5,960 bases of DNA from Candidatus Firestonebacteria bacterium RIFOXYA2_FULL_40_8 (GCA_001778355.1 MFGS01000148.1:1-5960); one strand, 5' to 3'; shown: positions 1-5,850, counted from the stretch's first letter. Notes: generated from the letters alone by a model not told the origin. Translations and numbers: made by a program.

Positions 1-1
1 T

Positions 2-1027
2 CTAACGTTTATACTATTACTGAAGCTTTTTAAAACCCCAAAAAGAAGCACTGTGTATTTCGCCGGTCTTGTAATGTTCTTCCTTGCGTTGATACACCCT
101 TATGATATGGCCACAATTTACGGAGCCATAGTCATGTATCTCCTCTGGTCAAAAGCTGACAGGACACGCTGGGTTTGCTTTGCCGGTACCGTTGCAATCT
201 CATCTCCGGCAATGATCTATGAATACATGCTGAGTGTTTACGATCCGTTCATGAGAGAATGGGGAAAAACTCTCACGCTTTCCTCGACGATTTACAGTTA
301 TTTGCTGGGGTTTGGTTTTGTCATTATAGTCGCAGTTGTTTTTGCCGTAAAAAAATGGCAAAAGCTGGAAAAAACCGAGATATTTCTGCTCTCCTGGGTA
401 GTTTCTCATTTGATACTGGCATATATGCCTATAAGATTCGAAAGAAGACTTCTCCTCGGGCTTTCCGTCCCGCTTGCAATGCTTGCTTCTCTCTGGTTCT
501 TTAAATATCTTTTGCCGGGTTTGAGCAAAAAATACATTTTCGTAAAAAACCATGCTCTGTTTGTCATGTGTGTATGTATACTTCTGACGGTACCGTCAAA
601 CATCAGGTATGTTGTTGATGAATATGATTTTTTTACACAGTACCCGAATAATTACTGTCTTAATAGTGCGGACTATGACGCGTACCTTTGGATGGATAAA
701 AATATGCAGCGGGACACGGTAGTTTTTGCGTTTTACTCCACGGGTGTTTATATGCCTGGCCTTACCGGTTGTAAAGTATACGCCGGTCATTATGATCAGA
801 CCCTTGATTCCGAAAGAAAAAAGAAGCTGACCGGTGTTTTTTATGAGAAGTCAACCTCAGATTACTTCCGTACCACTCTCTTAAAAAACATCAGAGCAAA
901 ATACCTGTACTACGGTTCTTTCGAGAAAAGCATCGGCGACCCCGGTTTTGACACCAAACCGTATCTGACGAAAGTGTATGATGAAAAGGGTGTGAAAATA
1001 TATAAAGTTCTGGGTGCTGGGTCCTAG
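2..1027 (+). CDS. Polytopic membrane protein, GT-C glycosyltransferase-like, 5' partial
   Basis: The reading frame is open to the left edge, so the GTG at 53 is probably internal and the gene starts outside the window. Numbering from that GTG, about seven hydrophobic segments are visible, near residues 2-14, 17-32, 39-55, 80-100, 108-125, 132-150 and 165-185. A mostly polar region of about 135 residues follows, probably on the outer face of the membrane. The loop with RFERRLLLG before a hydrophobic segment, the HPYD motif near the start, and a tail mentioning vY.GH and ending IYKV resemble GT-C type membrane proteins (family 39-like or relatives) that use polyprenyl-phosphate sugars. This is a family-level impression; the acidic catalytic loop expected near the N terminus is not in the window, so activity cannot be judged. 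The last six codons (VLGAGS) and the stop lie inside a heptamer repeat tract, so the native C terminus may have been replaced. Confidence 0.75.
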   Translation, partial: LTFILLLKLFKTPKRSTVYFAGLVMFFLALIHPYDMATIYGAIVMYLLWSKADRTRWVCFAGTVAISSPAMIYEYMLSVYDPFMREWGKTLTLSSTIYSYLLGFGFVIIVAVVFAVKKWQKLEKTEIFLLSWVVSHLILAYMPIRFERRLLLGLSVPLAMLASLWFFKYLLPGLSKKYIFVKNHALFVMCVCILLTVPSNIRYVVDEYDFFTQYPNNYCLNSADYDAYLWMDKNMQRDTVVFAFYSTGVYMPGLTGCKVYAGHYDQTLDSERKKKLTGVFYEKSTSDYFRTTLLKNIRAKYLYYGSFEKSIGDPGFDTKPYLTKVYDEKGVKIYKVLGAGS

Positions 1028-1034
1028 GTGTCCG
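1007..1034. repeat. Degenerate heptamer tandem repeat, tract 1
   Basis: Four consecutive 7-bp units are read: GTTCTGG, GTGCTGG, GTCCTAG, GTGTCCG. The first three cover codons 319 to stop of the upstream gene (counted from GTG 53). Two further related units, GGACTAG and GCGCTGG, lie at 1071-1084, shifted one base out of phase and separated by a palindromic insert. Rotated, the units read GGGTNNN. They resemble in style the short tandemly repeated heptamers described in cyanobacteria, but no relation is claimed. Confidence 0.6.
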
Positions 1035-1078
1035 CCTTCAGGCGAGATCTCTCCAAAACTAAGTTTTGGAGGACTAGG
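1023..1078. repeat. Palindromic element able to fold as a three-way junction
   Basis: The outer arms CCTAG (1023-1027) and CTAGG (1074-1078) are complementary, extended by TCC (1031-1033) with GGA (1071-1073). Inside are two hairpins: CGCC-TTCA-GGCG (1033-1044), and a 9-bp stem CTCCAAAAC / GTTTTGGAG (1051-1071) with a TAA loop. Between them is the palindrome GAGATCTC (1044-1051). Individual arms share a base or two, so not all pairs can form together. There is no T-run after it, so it is not a typical intrinsic terminator, though it could still act at the 3' end of the upstream transcript. It has the look of a REP- or MITE-like element inserted in the heptamer tract. Confidence 0.55.
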
Positions 1079-1085
1079 CGCTGGG

Positions 1086-1112
1086 TTTACATTTTGGAGT
1101 TGTAAATATAGT
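1086..1112 (+). promoter_or_regulatory. Candidate promoter with overlapping inverted repeat
   Basis: TTTACA (1086-1091, five of six matches to the sigma70 -35) is followed after 15 bp by TATAGT (1107-1112, five of six to the -10). The spacing is short of the usual 17 bp. The -35 hexamer is also the left arm of a perfect inverted repeat TTTACA-N9-TGTAAA (1086-1106), which is the shape of an operator for a dimeric repressor. If used, it would start transcription near 1119 and give the SGNH gene a leader of about 130 nt containing a hairpin at 1134-1159. This is weak, sequence-only support. Confidence 0.3.
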
Positions 1113-1133
1113 AATACCACATTAATGTAGCAC

Positions 1134-1159
1134 GCGTAATCCGCCTAGGTGGATTGCGC
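1134..1159. repeat. 12-bp stem inverted repeat in the SGNH gene leader
   Basis: The arms 1134-1145 and 1148-1159 are complementary over 12 positions, including two G-U type pairs, around a central TA (a real loop would open the innermost pairs). The two imperfect positions are wobble pairs on one strand, which fits an RNA hairpin in the transcript reading toward the SGNH gene. No U-run follows. The core CCGCCTAGGTGG shares the CCTAGG word with the palindromic element at 1023-1078. Confidence 0.5.
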
Positions 1160-1193
1160 AAAGGGTTATGGTTTTATATTTGGACTTTGCTTA

Positions 1194-1221
1194 ACTCGTA
1201 ACCCGCTACCCGTAACGTCTT
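1194..1221. repeat. Degenerate heptamer tandem repeat, tract 2
   Basis: Units ACTCGTA, ACCCGCT, ACCCGTA and ACGTCTT are read end to end. On the minus strand they become GGGTTAC, GGGTAGC, GGGTTAC, GAGT..., which matches the GGGTNNN rotation of tract 1, so tracts 1 and 2 appear to be the same repeat type in opposite orientation. GGGTTATG at 1163-1170 can pair with CGTAACCC at 1197-1204 (8 bp, one wobble), making a long-loop inverted repeat. Confidence 0.5.
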
Positions 1222-1234
1222 TTAGTTTGCGTAT

Positions 1235-1240
1235 AAGGAG
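1235..1240 (+). promoter_or_regulatory. Ribosome binding site of the SGNH gene
   Basis: AAGGAG lies nine bases before the ATG at 1250 and fixes that start codon. Confidence 0.75.
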
Positions 1241-1249
1241 AAAGTATCT

Positions 1250-2356
1250 ATGCCGGTAAAAAAGTCTGATCTATGGAAACTCGACAAAAATATGAAGTTG
1301 AAAGGAAATTCTCTAAAGGGTATCAAATGGCTTGATCCGAAAGAACGGCCTTTTGTTGTCTCGGGGTTCGGGTGGTTTGAAAAAGAAAAAATATTCCGCA
1401 GGCTTCCGGTGAAGCCGCAGTGGAAGGTAGCAGATGCGGTAAATTCTCTCGCGAATTGTACCTCCGGAGCGCAGATACGTTTCCAAACAAATTCCAAAAG
1501 AGTGGCGATAAGAGTGCTGTTATCGGGTGTTGCAGGGATGCATCATATGCCGGCAACAGGGGTTGGCGGTTTTGATTGTTATATCGGTGCGCCGGGGAAG
1601 AAAAAGTATTTAGGAACAACTGTATTTCATCATGCCAAGGATTCCTATGAATACCTTTTCTTTACTATCAATAAACGGGATACGAAGAATATTACTTTGA
1701 ATTTCCCTCTATATATGGGAGTTAAAGCCGTATTGGTAGGGGTTGACACGGGAAGCAAAGTCCTGCCGCCTTTGCCGTATAAAAATGATAAAAAAGTTAT
1801 TATATATGGTACTTCTATCACCCAGGGCGGGTGCGCATCCAGGCCCGGAATGGCCTTTACGAATATTCTTAGCAGACGGTTTAATTATGAATTCATCAAT
1901 CTCGGCTTCTCCGGTAACGGGAGAGGTGAACCTGAATTGGCCAAGCTCATTTTAGAAATAGATAACCCGGGATGTTTTATTCTGGACTACGAAGCAAATT
2001 GCGGGAGCTTTGAACAGTTTGAAAAGTCTTTACCGGAATTCATAAGTATTTTGCGAAGCAAATACGCCAAAATCCCGATTTTGGTCATCACCAAGGTCCG
2101 TTATGCCACTGAATCCATAAGCGACAGCCTTTCAAAAAGGCTCACTCGTCTTAAATTCCAAAAAAAACTTATTGCCTGTCTTAAAAAGAAAGGCGATAAA
2201 AACATCTCACTGCTCGACGCTTCAAACCTTCTGGGCAAAGACTTTCACGAATGTTCCGTTGACGGCGGCCATCCCACCGACCTCGGCTTCATGCGCATGG
2301 CCAACGGAATCGAACCGGTATTAAGGAAGATATTAGGGAAATTATGGATAAGATAA
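1250..2356 (+). CDS. SGNH/GDSL-family esterase with N-terminal beta-domain
   Basis: Predicted 368-residue acyl- or acetyl-esterase. The C-terminal half (about 180-360) carries the SGNH blocks: block I GTSITQGG with nucleophile Ser189, block II LGFSGNG with the oxyanion glycine near 222, block III LDYEAN with Asn250, and block V DGGHP with Asp338 and His341. All catalytic positions are present, so the enzyme looks active. Residues about 60-175 look like the beta-sandwich domain that precedes this SGNH type (GxDLY-like; GGFDCYIG at 106-113). Together they match the GxDLY plus Lipase_GDSL_3 arrangement, whose characterised relatives often deacylate polysaccharides; the substrate here is unknown. 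No signal peptide is seen, so by sequence the protein is cytoplasmic or exported by a route not visible here. The start is set by AAGGAG at 1235. It is separated from the upstream gene by 222 bp of repeats and overlaps the next ORF by 13 bases. Confidence 0.85.
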   Translation: MPVKKSDLWKLDKNMKLKGNSLKGIKWLDPKERPFVVSGFGWFEKEKIFRRLPVKPQWKVADAVNSLANCTSGAQIRFQTNSKRVAIRVLLSGVAGMHHMPATGVGGFDCYIGAPGKKKYLGTTVFHHAKDSYEYLFFTINKRDTKNITLNFPLYMGVKAVLVGVDTGSKVLPPLPYKNDKKVIIYGTSITQGGCASRPGMAFTNILSRRFNYEFINLGFSGNGRGEPELAKLILEIDNPGCFILDYEANCGSFEQFEKSLPEFISILRSKYAKIPILVITKVRYATESISDSLSKRLTRLKFQKKLIACLKKKGDKNISLLDASNLLGKDFHECSVDGGHPTDLGFMRMANGIEPVLRKILGKLWIR

Positions 2357-2598
2357 TTGAGTTCCTTAAAGGTGGAGTTTGTATCGCGGCCGGTGTATTT
2401 ACTATTGCCAAAAGTAAAACATTTTCAAAAATGTATTTTAAACATTTTGATGATATGGCTTTTAAAGGCAGGTTAGCAAATATACAGTTATTTATTGCTA
2501 AAAAGGTATTATATTTTTCGCTAATAGCAACTATGATAATATTGGGTCTTGGAATGTCCGGAATTGGAATAAGTGTTGTTGTCAAAAGCTTTAAATAA
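2344..2598 (+). CDS. Small putative membrane protein, unknown function
   Basis: An 84-residue ORF starts inside the last codons of the SGNH gene in a different frame (13-base overlap), an arrangement typical of translational coupling. AGGGA ends about five bases before its ATG and could serve as a weak ribosome binding site. A hydrophobic segment at about 55-80 (from LYFSLIATMI to ISVVV) is a likely membrane helix. A shorter apolar stretch at about 11-22 (GVCIAAGVFTIA) could be a second one. The middle is basic (KSKTFSKMYFKHF), giving a membrane-anchored hairpin or single-pass topology. I recognise no family. It could be a partner of the esterase or simply a small hypothetical protein. Against it: short length, no clear strong ribosome binding site, and a similarly long open frame on the opposite strand. 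Confidence 0.55.
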   Translation: MDKIIEFLKGGVCIAAGVFTIAKSKTFSKMYFKHFDDMAFKGRLANIQLFIAKKVLYFSLIATMIILGLGMSGIGISVVVKSFK

Positions 2599-2614
2599 AT
2601 AATGAATTTTTGTC

Positions 2615-2704
2615 TTGTCATACTGAGCTGTTCTTCGCGAAGTATCCCTGTCTTCTTAATGTATAAGGAATGAGATCCTTCGCATGCTGCCGCTCAGATG
2701 ACAA
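2615..2704. repeat. Approx. 90-bp imperfect inverted repeat (TGTCAT...ATGACA type)
   Basis: The left end TTGTCAT-A-CTGAGC (2615-2628) is complementary to the right end GCTCAG-ATGACAA (2692-2704) with one bulged A. Further in, GAAGTATC (2640-2647) partly matches the complement of GAGATCCTTC (2672-2681), so most of the element can fold as one interrupted hairpin. CTTCGCGAAG (2633-2642) is itself a palindrome. From general knowledge, elements starting TGTCATTCTGAGC and ending GCTCAGAATGACA occur in many copies in a range of bacterial genomes; this copy looks like a degenerate member. No transposase is present. It sits just after the small membrane protein and could also act as a transcript end. 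Confidence 0.65.
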
Positions 2705-2720
2705 CCAAGTAGTATTTCTG

Positions 2721-2755
2721 CTGCCCTCCGTCTTCTGTCTTCCGTCCTCGTACTT
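2721..2755. repeat. Degenerate heptamer tandem repeat, tract 3
   Basis: Five consecutive 7-bp units: CTGCCCT, CCGTCTT, CTGTCTT, CCGTCCT, CGTACTT. On the minus strand the consensus is close to GARGACG, so this is a different heptamer from tracts 1 and 2. The tract is strongly pyrimidine-biased on the plus strand, and pyrimidine-rich sequence continues to about 2820. Confidence 0.55.
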
Positions 2756-2773
2756 TTAGCCAACCCTCTAAAC

Positions 2774-2789
2774 ATCCAACCATCCAAAC
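2774..2789. repeat. Two tandem 8-bp units
   Basis: ATCCAACC is followed directly by ATCCAAAC. Seven of eight positions match. Together with CCAACCC just upstream (2759-2765) this looks like a worn simple repeat continuing the low-complexity stretch before ligA. Confidence 0.4.
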
Positions 2790-2803
2790 CTCGTCTTTTC
2801 TGC

Positions 2804-2832
2804 TTTATCTTTTCCCTTGCTTCTGTTATATT
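2804..2832 (+). promoter_or_regulatory. Probable ligA promoter (extended -10)
   Basis: TATATT (2827-2832) is preceded by TG one base away (2824-2825), making an extended -10 that matches the TGnTATAAT pattern except at one position. The -35 is weak: TTTATC (2804-2809) with a 17-bp spacer. Transcription would begin near 2839-2840, essentially at the ligA ATG. Confidence 0.5.
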
Positions 2833-2840
2833 ATTCCATA

Positions 2841-4841
2841 ATGAAAATTGATGAAGCTAAAAGGAAGATAGAAAAACTCAAGGGGGAGATACGGCATCAC
2901 GACCGTAAGTATTACATTGACGCCTCCCCGGAGATCCCTGATTCCGAATACGACAAAATAATGAAGGAATTGGAAGCCCTGGAAAAGGAGTTTCCTGAAC
3001 TTCTCACGCCTGATTCGCCTTCCCAGAGGGTAGGTGGAGAGCCTCTAAAAGAGTTTAAGACTGTCACCCATAAAATACCCATGCTTTCACTGGATAATTG
3101 CTACAGCTCGACCGAGCTTATTGCATTTGACGAGCGGGTTATTAAAAATCTGAAGGATCTTAAAGCCGAGTACATCGTAGAACCGAAAGTTGACGGAATT
3201 GCGGTTAATCTTTTCTATGATAAAGGATTTCTTCGGAACGCTTCTACCAGAGGAGACGGGGTACAGGGCGATGATATTACGACTAACATAAAAACCATCC
3301 GAAGCATTCCTCTTACGATAGAGTTCAAGGGCAAGCTGGAAGTAAGAGGTGAAGTATACCTGCCGAGAGAAGAGTTTTTAAAGATGAATGAAGAAAAAGA
3401 AGCTAAAGGCGAAGCGGAGTTTGCAAATCCGAGGAACGCGGCGGCGGGTTCGTTAAAACTTCTTGATTCCCGCGAAGTGGCAAAACGTCCTTTGGATATT
3501 CTTCTGCACACGCTCGGCTCGGTGGAACAGGATATATGGAAGACGCATGAGTCGGCGCTGGTCGAACTGGAAAAGCTCGGGTTAAAAACGGTTCAGCCGT
3601 ACAAACTTTGCAAAAACATCCTTGAAGTTATCAACTATGTTAACTCCTGGGAGCACAAAAGAGATACGCTTCCTTTTGAAATAGACGGAATGGTCGTAAA
3701 GGTTAATTCTTATGAGCAGCATAAGATACTCGGCTCGACAAATAAAAGTCCCCGCTATGCGCTCGCTTATAAGTTCAAAGCCCGCCAGGCAATGACGACG
3801 CTTAAAAAGATTACCCTGCAAGTCGGCAGGACCGGAATAATCACCCCTGTTGCGGAGCTGGAGCCGGTATTTCTCTCTGGTTCCACCATAAGCAGGTGTA
3901 CGCTTCATAATGAAGATGAGATAAAACGTAAGGATATAAGAGAGGGCGATACCGTAGTTATCGAAAAAGGCGGGGAAGTAATTCCGAAAGTTATTAATAG
4001 TGTTGCTTCCAAAAGGACCGGAAAAGAAAAAGAGTTTAAGATGCCTGATACCTGTCCGGTTTGCAGTTCAAACATCGTACGTCTTGATGAAGAAGTTGCG
4101 TGGAGATGCCAGAATGTTGCCTGTCCTGCCCAGATAGAAGGAAGGATAGAACATTTTACGAGAAGAACCGCGATGAACCTGGAAGGATTTGGGCCTGCGA
4201 TAATAAAACAACTTATAGAAAAAAAGATGGTCAAGGATTACGCCGACTTATATTCGCTTAAACAGGATGTACTTGCCGGGCTGGAGAGAATGGGTGAAAA
4301 AAGCGCGGTAAATCTTATTACTGCCGTAGAGGGAAGCAAGAAGAATTCACTTGGCCGTCTCTTGTTTGCTCTTGGAATATCGGATGTCGGTGAACATACG
4401 GCGGAGATACTTGCCGCGAAATTTGAAAATGTCGACCTTATAGCAAAAGCGGGATTGGAAGAACTCCAGGGGATAAAAGGTGTAGGCCCCAGAGTTGCGG
4501 AGAGTATTGTGAATTTCTTTAAGCAAAAAGGGAATATTTCAGCGCTTAACAAACTTAAAAAATCCGGGGTTAATATAGAAAAGACTGAGGAAGAACGGCT
4601 GCTTTCTCTGGGTGAAGGCAGATTTAAAGGAAAGACATTTGTTTTCACGGGCGAACTCACCATGGTAAGGGATGACGCTGAGTTGGAAGTAAAAAAACTC
4701 GGAGCCTCGGTTTCGAGTAGTGTCTCAAAAAAGACGGATTACGTTGTTGCCGGTACTGGTGCCGGTTCAAAACTGGAAAAAGCGAAAGAACTTGGAGTTA
4801 AAATCCTGACTGAAAAGGAGTTCAAGGATATCATTAAGTGA
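2841..4841 (+). CDS. ligA: NAD-dependent DNA ligase
   Basis: A 666-residue LigA, the usual length, joins nicks in replication and repair using NAD. Domain order is complete. Residues about 1-60 form the NMN-binding region (HHDRKYY, PDSEYDKIMKEL). The adenylation domain follows with motif I KVDG and nucleophile Lys116, motif III LEVRGE (166-171), motif IV FEIDGMVVK (279-287) and a motif V region YALAYKFKA (306-314). Next come the OB fold, a four-cysteine zinc site (Cys405, 408, 423, 428), helix-hairpin-helix repeats at about 440-585 (GIKGVGPRVAESI visible) and a C-terminal BRCT domain at about 592-666. No key residue is missing. I chose the ATG at 2841 over the upstream in-frame TTG at 2817, which would only add eight apolar residues absent from typical LigA. 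No Shine-Dalgarno precedes the ATG, and the promoter places the transcript start almost on it, suggesting leaderless translation. Confidence 0.97.
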   Translation: MKIDEAKRKIEKLKGEIRHHDRKYYIDASPEIPDSEYDKIMKELEALEKEFPELLTPDSPSQRVGGEPLKEFKTVTHKIPMLSLDNCYSSTELIAFDERVIKNLKDLKAEYIVEPKVDGIAVNLFYDKGFLRNASTRGDGVQGDDITTNIKTIRSIPLTIEFKGKLEVRGEVYLPREEFLKMNEEKEAKGEAEFANPRNAAAGSLKLLDSREVAKRPLDILLHTLGSVEQDIWKTHESALVELEKLGLKTVQPYKLCKNILEVINYVNSWEHKRDTLPFEIDGMVVKVNSYEQHKILGSTNKSPRYALAYKFKARQAMTTLKKITLQVGRTGIITPVAELEPVFLSGSTISRCTLHNEDEIKRKDIREGDTVVIEKGGEVIPKVINSVASKRTGKEKEFKMPDTCPVCSSNIVRLDEEVAWRCQNVACPAQIEGRIEHFTRRTAMNLEGFGPAIIKQLIEKKMVKDYADLYSLKQDVLAGLERMGEKSAVNLITAVEGSKKNSLGRLLFALGISDVGEHTAEILAAKFENVDLIAKAGLEELQGIKGVGPRVAESIVNFFKQKGNISALNKLKKSGVNIEKTEEERLLSLGEGRFKGKTFVFTGELTMVRDDAELEVKKLGASVSSSVSKKTDYVVAGTGAGSKLEKAKELGVKILTEKEFKDIIK

Positions 4842-4894
4842 AACTTTCCTAGCTTACGCACGGAGTTTCGACGATATGAAATTTTAGATTATTC

Positions 4895-4940
4895 ATGCCA
4901 AATTCATCCAACGGACTAACGTCCTGGTTTTCTTTGGCAT
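4895..4940. repeat. 46-nt rod-like inverted repeat before the PorV-like gene
   Basis: ATGCCAAA (4895-4902) pairs perfectly with TTTGGCAT (4933-4940). Inside, after a 5-by-5 internal loop, CCA (4908-4910) pairs with TGG (4925-4927) and GGAC (4913-4916) with GTCC (4921-4924), with two bulged bases and a TAAC tetraloop. It ends ten bases before the AAGGAG of the next gene, so as RNA it would be a leader hairpin. It lacks a U-run, so it is not a standard terminator for ligA. It may be a regulatory leader, an mRNA stabiliser or a repeat-family copy; the sequence does not decide between these. Confidence 0.5.
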
Positions 4941-4950
4941 AGCGTCATAA

Positions 4951-4956
4951 AAGGAG
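4951..4956 (+). promoter_or_regulatory. Ribosome binding site of the PorV-like gene
   Basis: AAGGAG lies eight bases before the ATG at 4965 and supports that start. Confidence 0.75.
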
Positions 4957-4964
4957 AATGTAAG

Positions 4965-5825
4965 ATGAAAAAGACAGGGGTGATCTTTTTTTTGTTTCTG
5001 GCGGTAGGGAGCTGCCCGGGAGCGACAAGCTTTTCGTATTTGAATAATCCGGCGGGGGCAAGAGCTGTAGGGATGGCCGAAAGTTTTGCCGCTCTGCCGG
5101 GGGATGTTTTTTCTCTCAATTACAATCCTGCTTCAACTGCCTATCTGAAGCAAACTGCAATGGGCTTTACACATGCCGAGTTTATCCAGGGAACCAGATA
5201 TGAATATGCCGCTATAGCTTTTCCAGTAAGTAAAGCCGTTGCCGGTTTCAGTGCTATCTATATAAATAACGGAGCCCAGGAAAGAAGAGATATTAATGGG
5301 GTAGTTTCCGGGGAGTTTACGCCTTATCAGCTCGTTCCTCAGGCCTCAATAGCCGCTGAAGTACTGCAGGGGTTTTCACTCGGTCTTAACCTGAAGGTTC
5401 CTTACGAAGTGATTGACGACTACTCCAACTATAAACCGTTATTTGATATCGGCGCCAATTTAAAAATTGACGAACGCATATATGCCGGGGTAAACGCTCA
5501 AAACCTCGGAACAGGGGCGGACCTCCCGGTAAACCTAAAAGCAGGTCTGGCTTATATGACAGAAAAACTTAACTTTTGCATAGATTACAATGCTCCAACA
5601 CTTGCTGTTTCCACCGTTTCAATGGGCTTTGAAGTTAAAGCTCTGGGGATGCTTGTTTTTCGGGCAGGATACAAATATAAACTAGGAACGGTAGTAGATG
5701 CCGAAAGCGGAGTTTCCGGAGGTTTTGGAGCTCGGCTGGATACGTTAAATATTGACTATGGCTACAAATCCTACGGTGAACTGGGCGGCACGCATTTTGT
5801 AAGTCTAACGTTTGCCTTAAAGTAA
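4965..5825 (+). CDS. PorV/PorQ-family outer-membrane beta-barrel protein
   Basis: The 286-residue protein begins with a clear signal peptide: KK at 2-3, an apolar core at about 5-15, and a possible signal peptidase I cut after PGA (20). The mature N terminus carries the family hallmark: GARAVGMAESFAAL (31-44) and LNYNPAS (51-57), matching the GARAxGMG...NPAG pattern of PorV/PorQ and UPF0164 proteins. The remainder alternates short amphipathic strands and turns, as in a beta-barrel, and ends in FVSLTFALK, a plausible last strand. In Bacteroidota PorV carries cargo at the type IX secretion system; in other phyla many paralogues of unknown role occur, so a secretion role is not claimed. SCP at 16-18 also fits a loose lipobox (AVGS-C17), but lipidation is less likely for a barrel. 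Transcription seems to end at the hairpin overlapping its stop codon. Confidence 0.8.
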   Translation: MKKTGVIFFLFLAVGSCPGATSFSYLNNPAGARAVGMAESFAALPGDVFSLNYNPASTAYLKQTAMGFTHAEFIQGTRYEYAAIAFPVSKAVAGFSAIYINNGAQERRDINGVVSGEFTPYQLVPQASIAAEVLQGFSLGLNLKVPYEVIDDYSNYKPLFDIGANLKIDERIYAGVNAQNLGTGADLPVNLKAGLAYMTEKLNFCIDYNAPTLAVSTVSMGFEVKALGMLVFRAGYKYKLGTVVDAESGVSGGFGARLDTLNIDYGYKSYGELGGTHFVSLTFALK

Positions 5826-5850
5826 AATATATTTTGCTTTAAGCGTCTTT
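5816..5850 (+). terminator. Probable intrinsic terminator overlapping the PorV-like stop codon
   Basis: The arms 5816-5829 and 5830-5843 are complementary over 14 positions with one U-G wobble; a real hairpin would have about 12 pairs (5816-5827 with 5832-5843) and a TATA loop. A T-rich run (TCTTTTCTTC, 5847-5856) follows after CGT. The stem is AT-rich and so weaker than a classical terminator. The TAA stop (5823-5825) lies in the left arm. Confidence 0.55.

Noticed and set aside
53..55. GTG at 53 as the start of the first gene
   Set aside because: The frame is open to the window edge with 17 upstream residues that continue a hydrophobic segment (LTFILLL), so the true start lies outside.
1007..1221. 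CRISPR array
   Set aside because: Repeat units are only 7 bp, contiguous and degenerate, with no spacers of regular length and no cas gene.
1323..1619. 98-residue minus-strand open frame inside the SGNH gene
   Set aside because: Opposite-strand shadow with no membrane segment, motif or ribosome binding site of note.
2289..2621. 110-residue minus-strand open frame opposite the small membrane protein
   Set aside because: Its apolar character mirrors the plus-strand membrane segment, it runs into the 3' end of the SGNH gene, and no ribosome binding site was evident; the coupled plus-strand frame is the better candidate.
2817..2819. TTG at 2817 as the ligA start
   Set aside because: It would add eight residues not typical of LigA and overlaps the promoter region; the ATG at 2841 gives the standard N terminus.
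4238..4663. 141-residue minus-strand open frame inside ligA
   Set aside because: It lies wholly opposite a well-supported ligA frame, is serine-rich as shadow frames often are, and has no recognisable motif.
4842..4964. Known riboswitch upstream of the PorV-like gene
   Set aside because: I looked for the conserved cores of cyclic-di-GMP and other common classes and found none; only a plain inverted repeat is supported.
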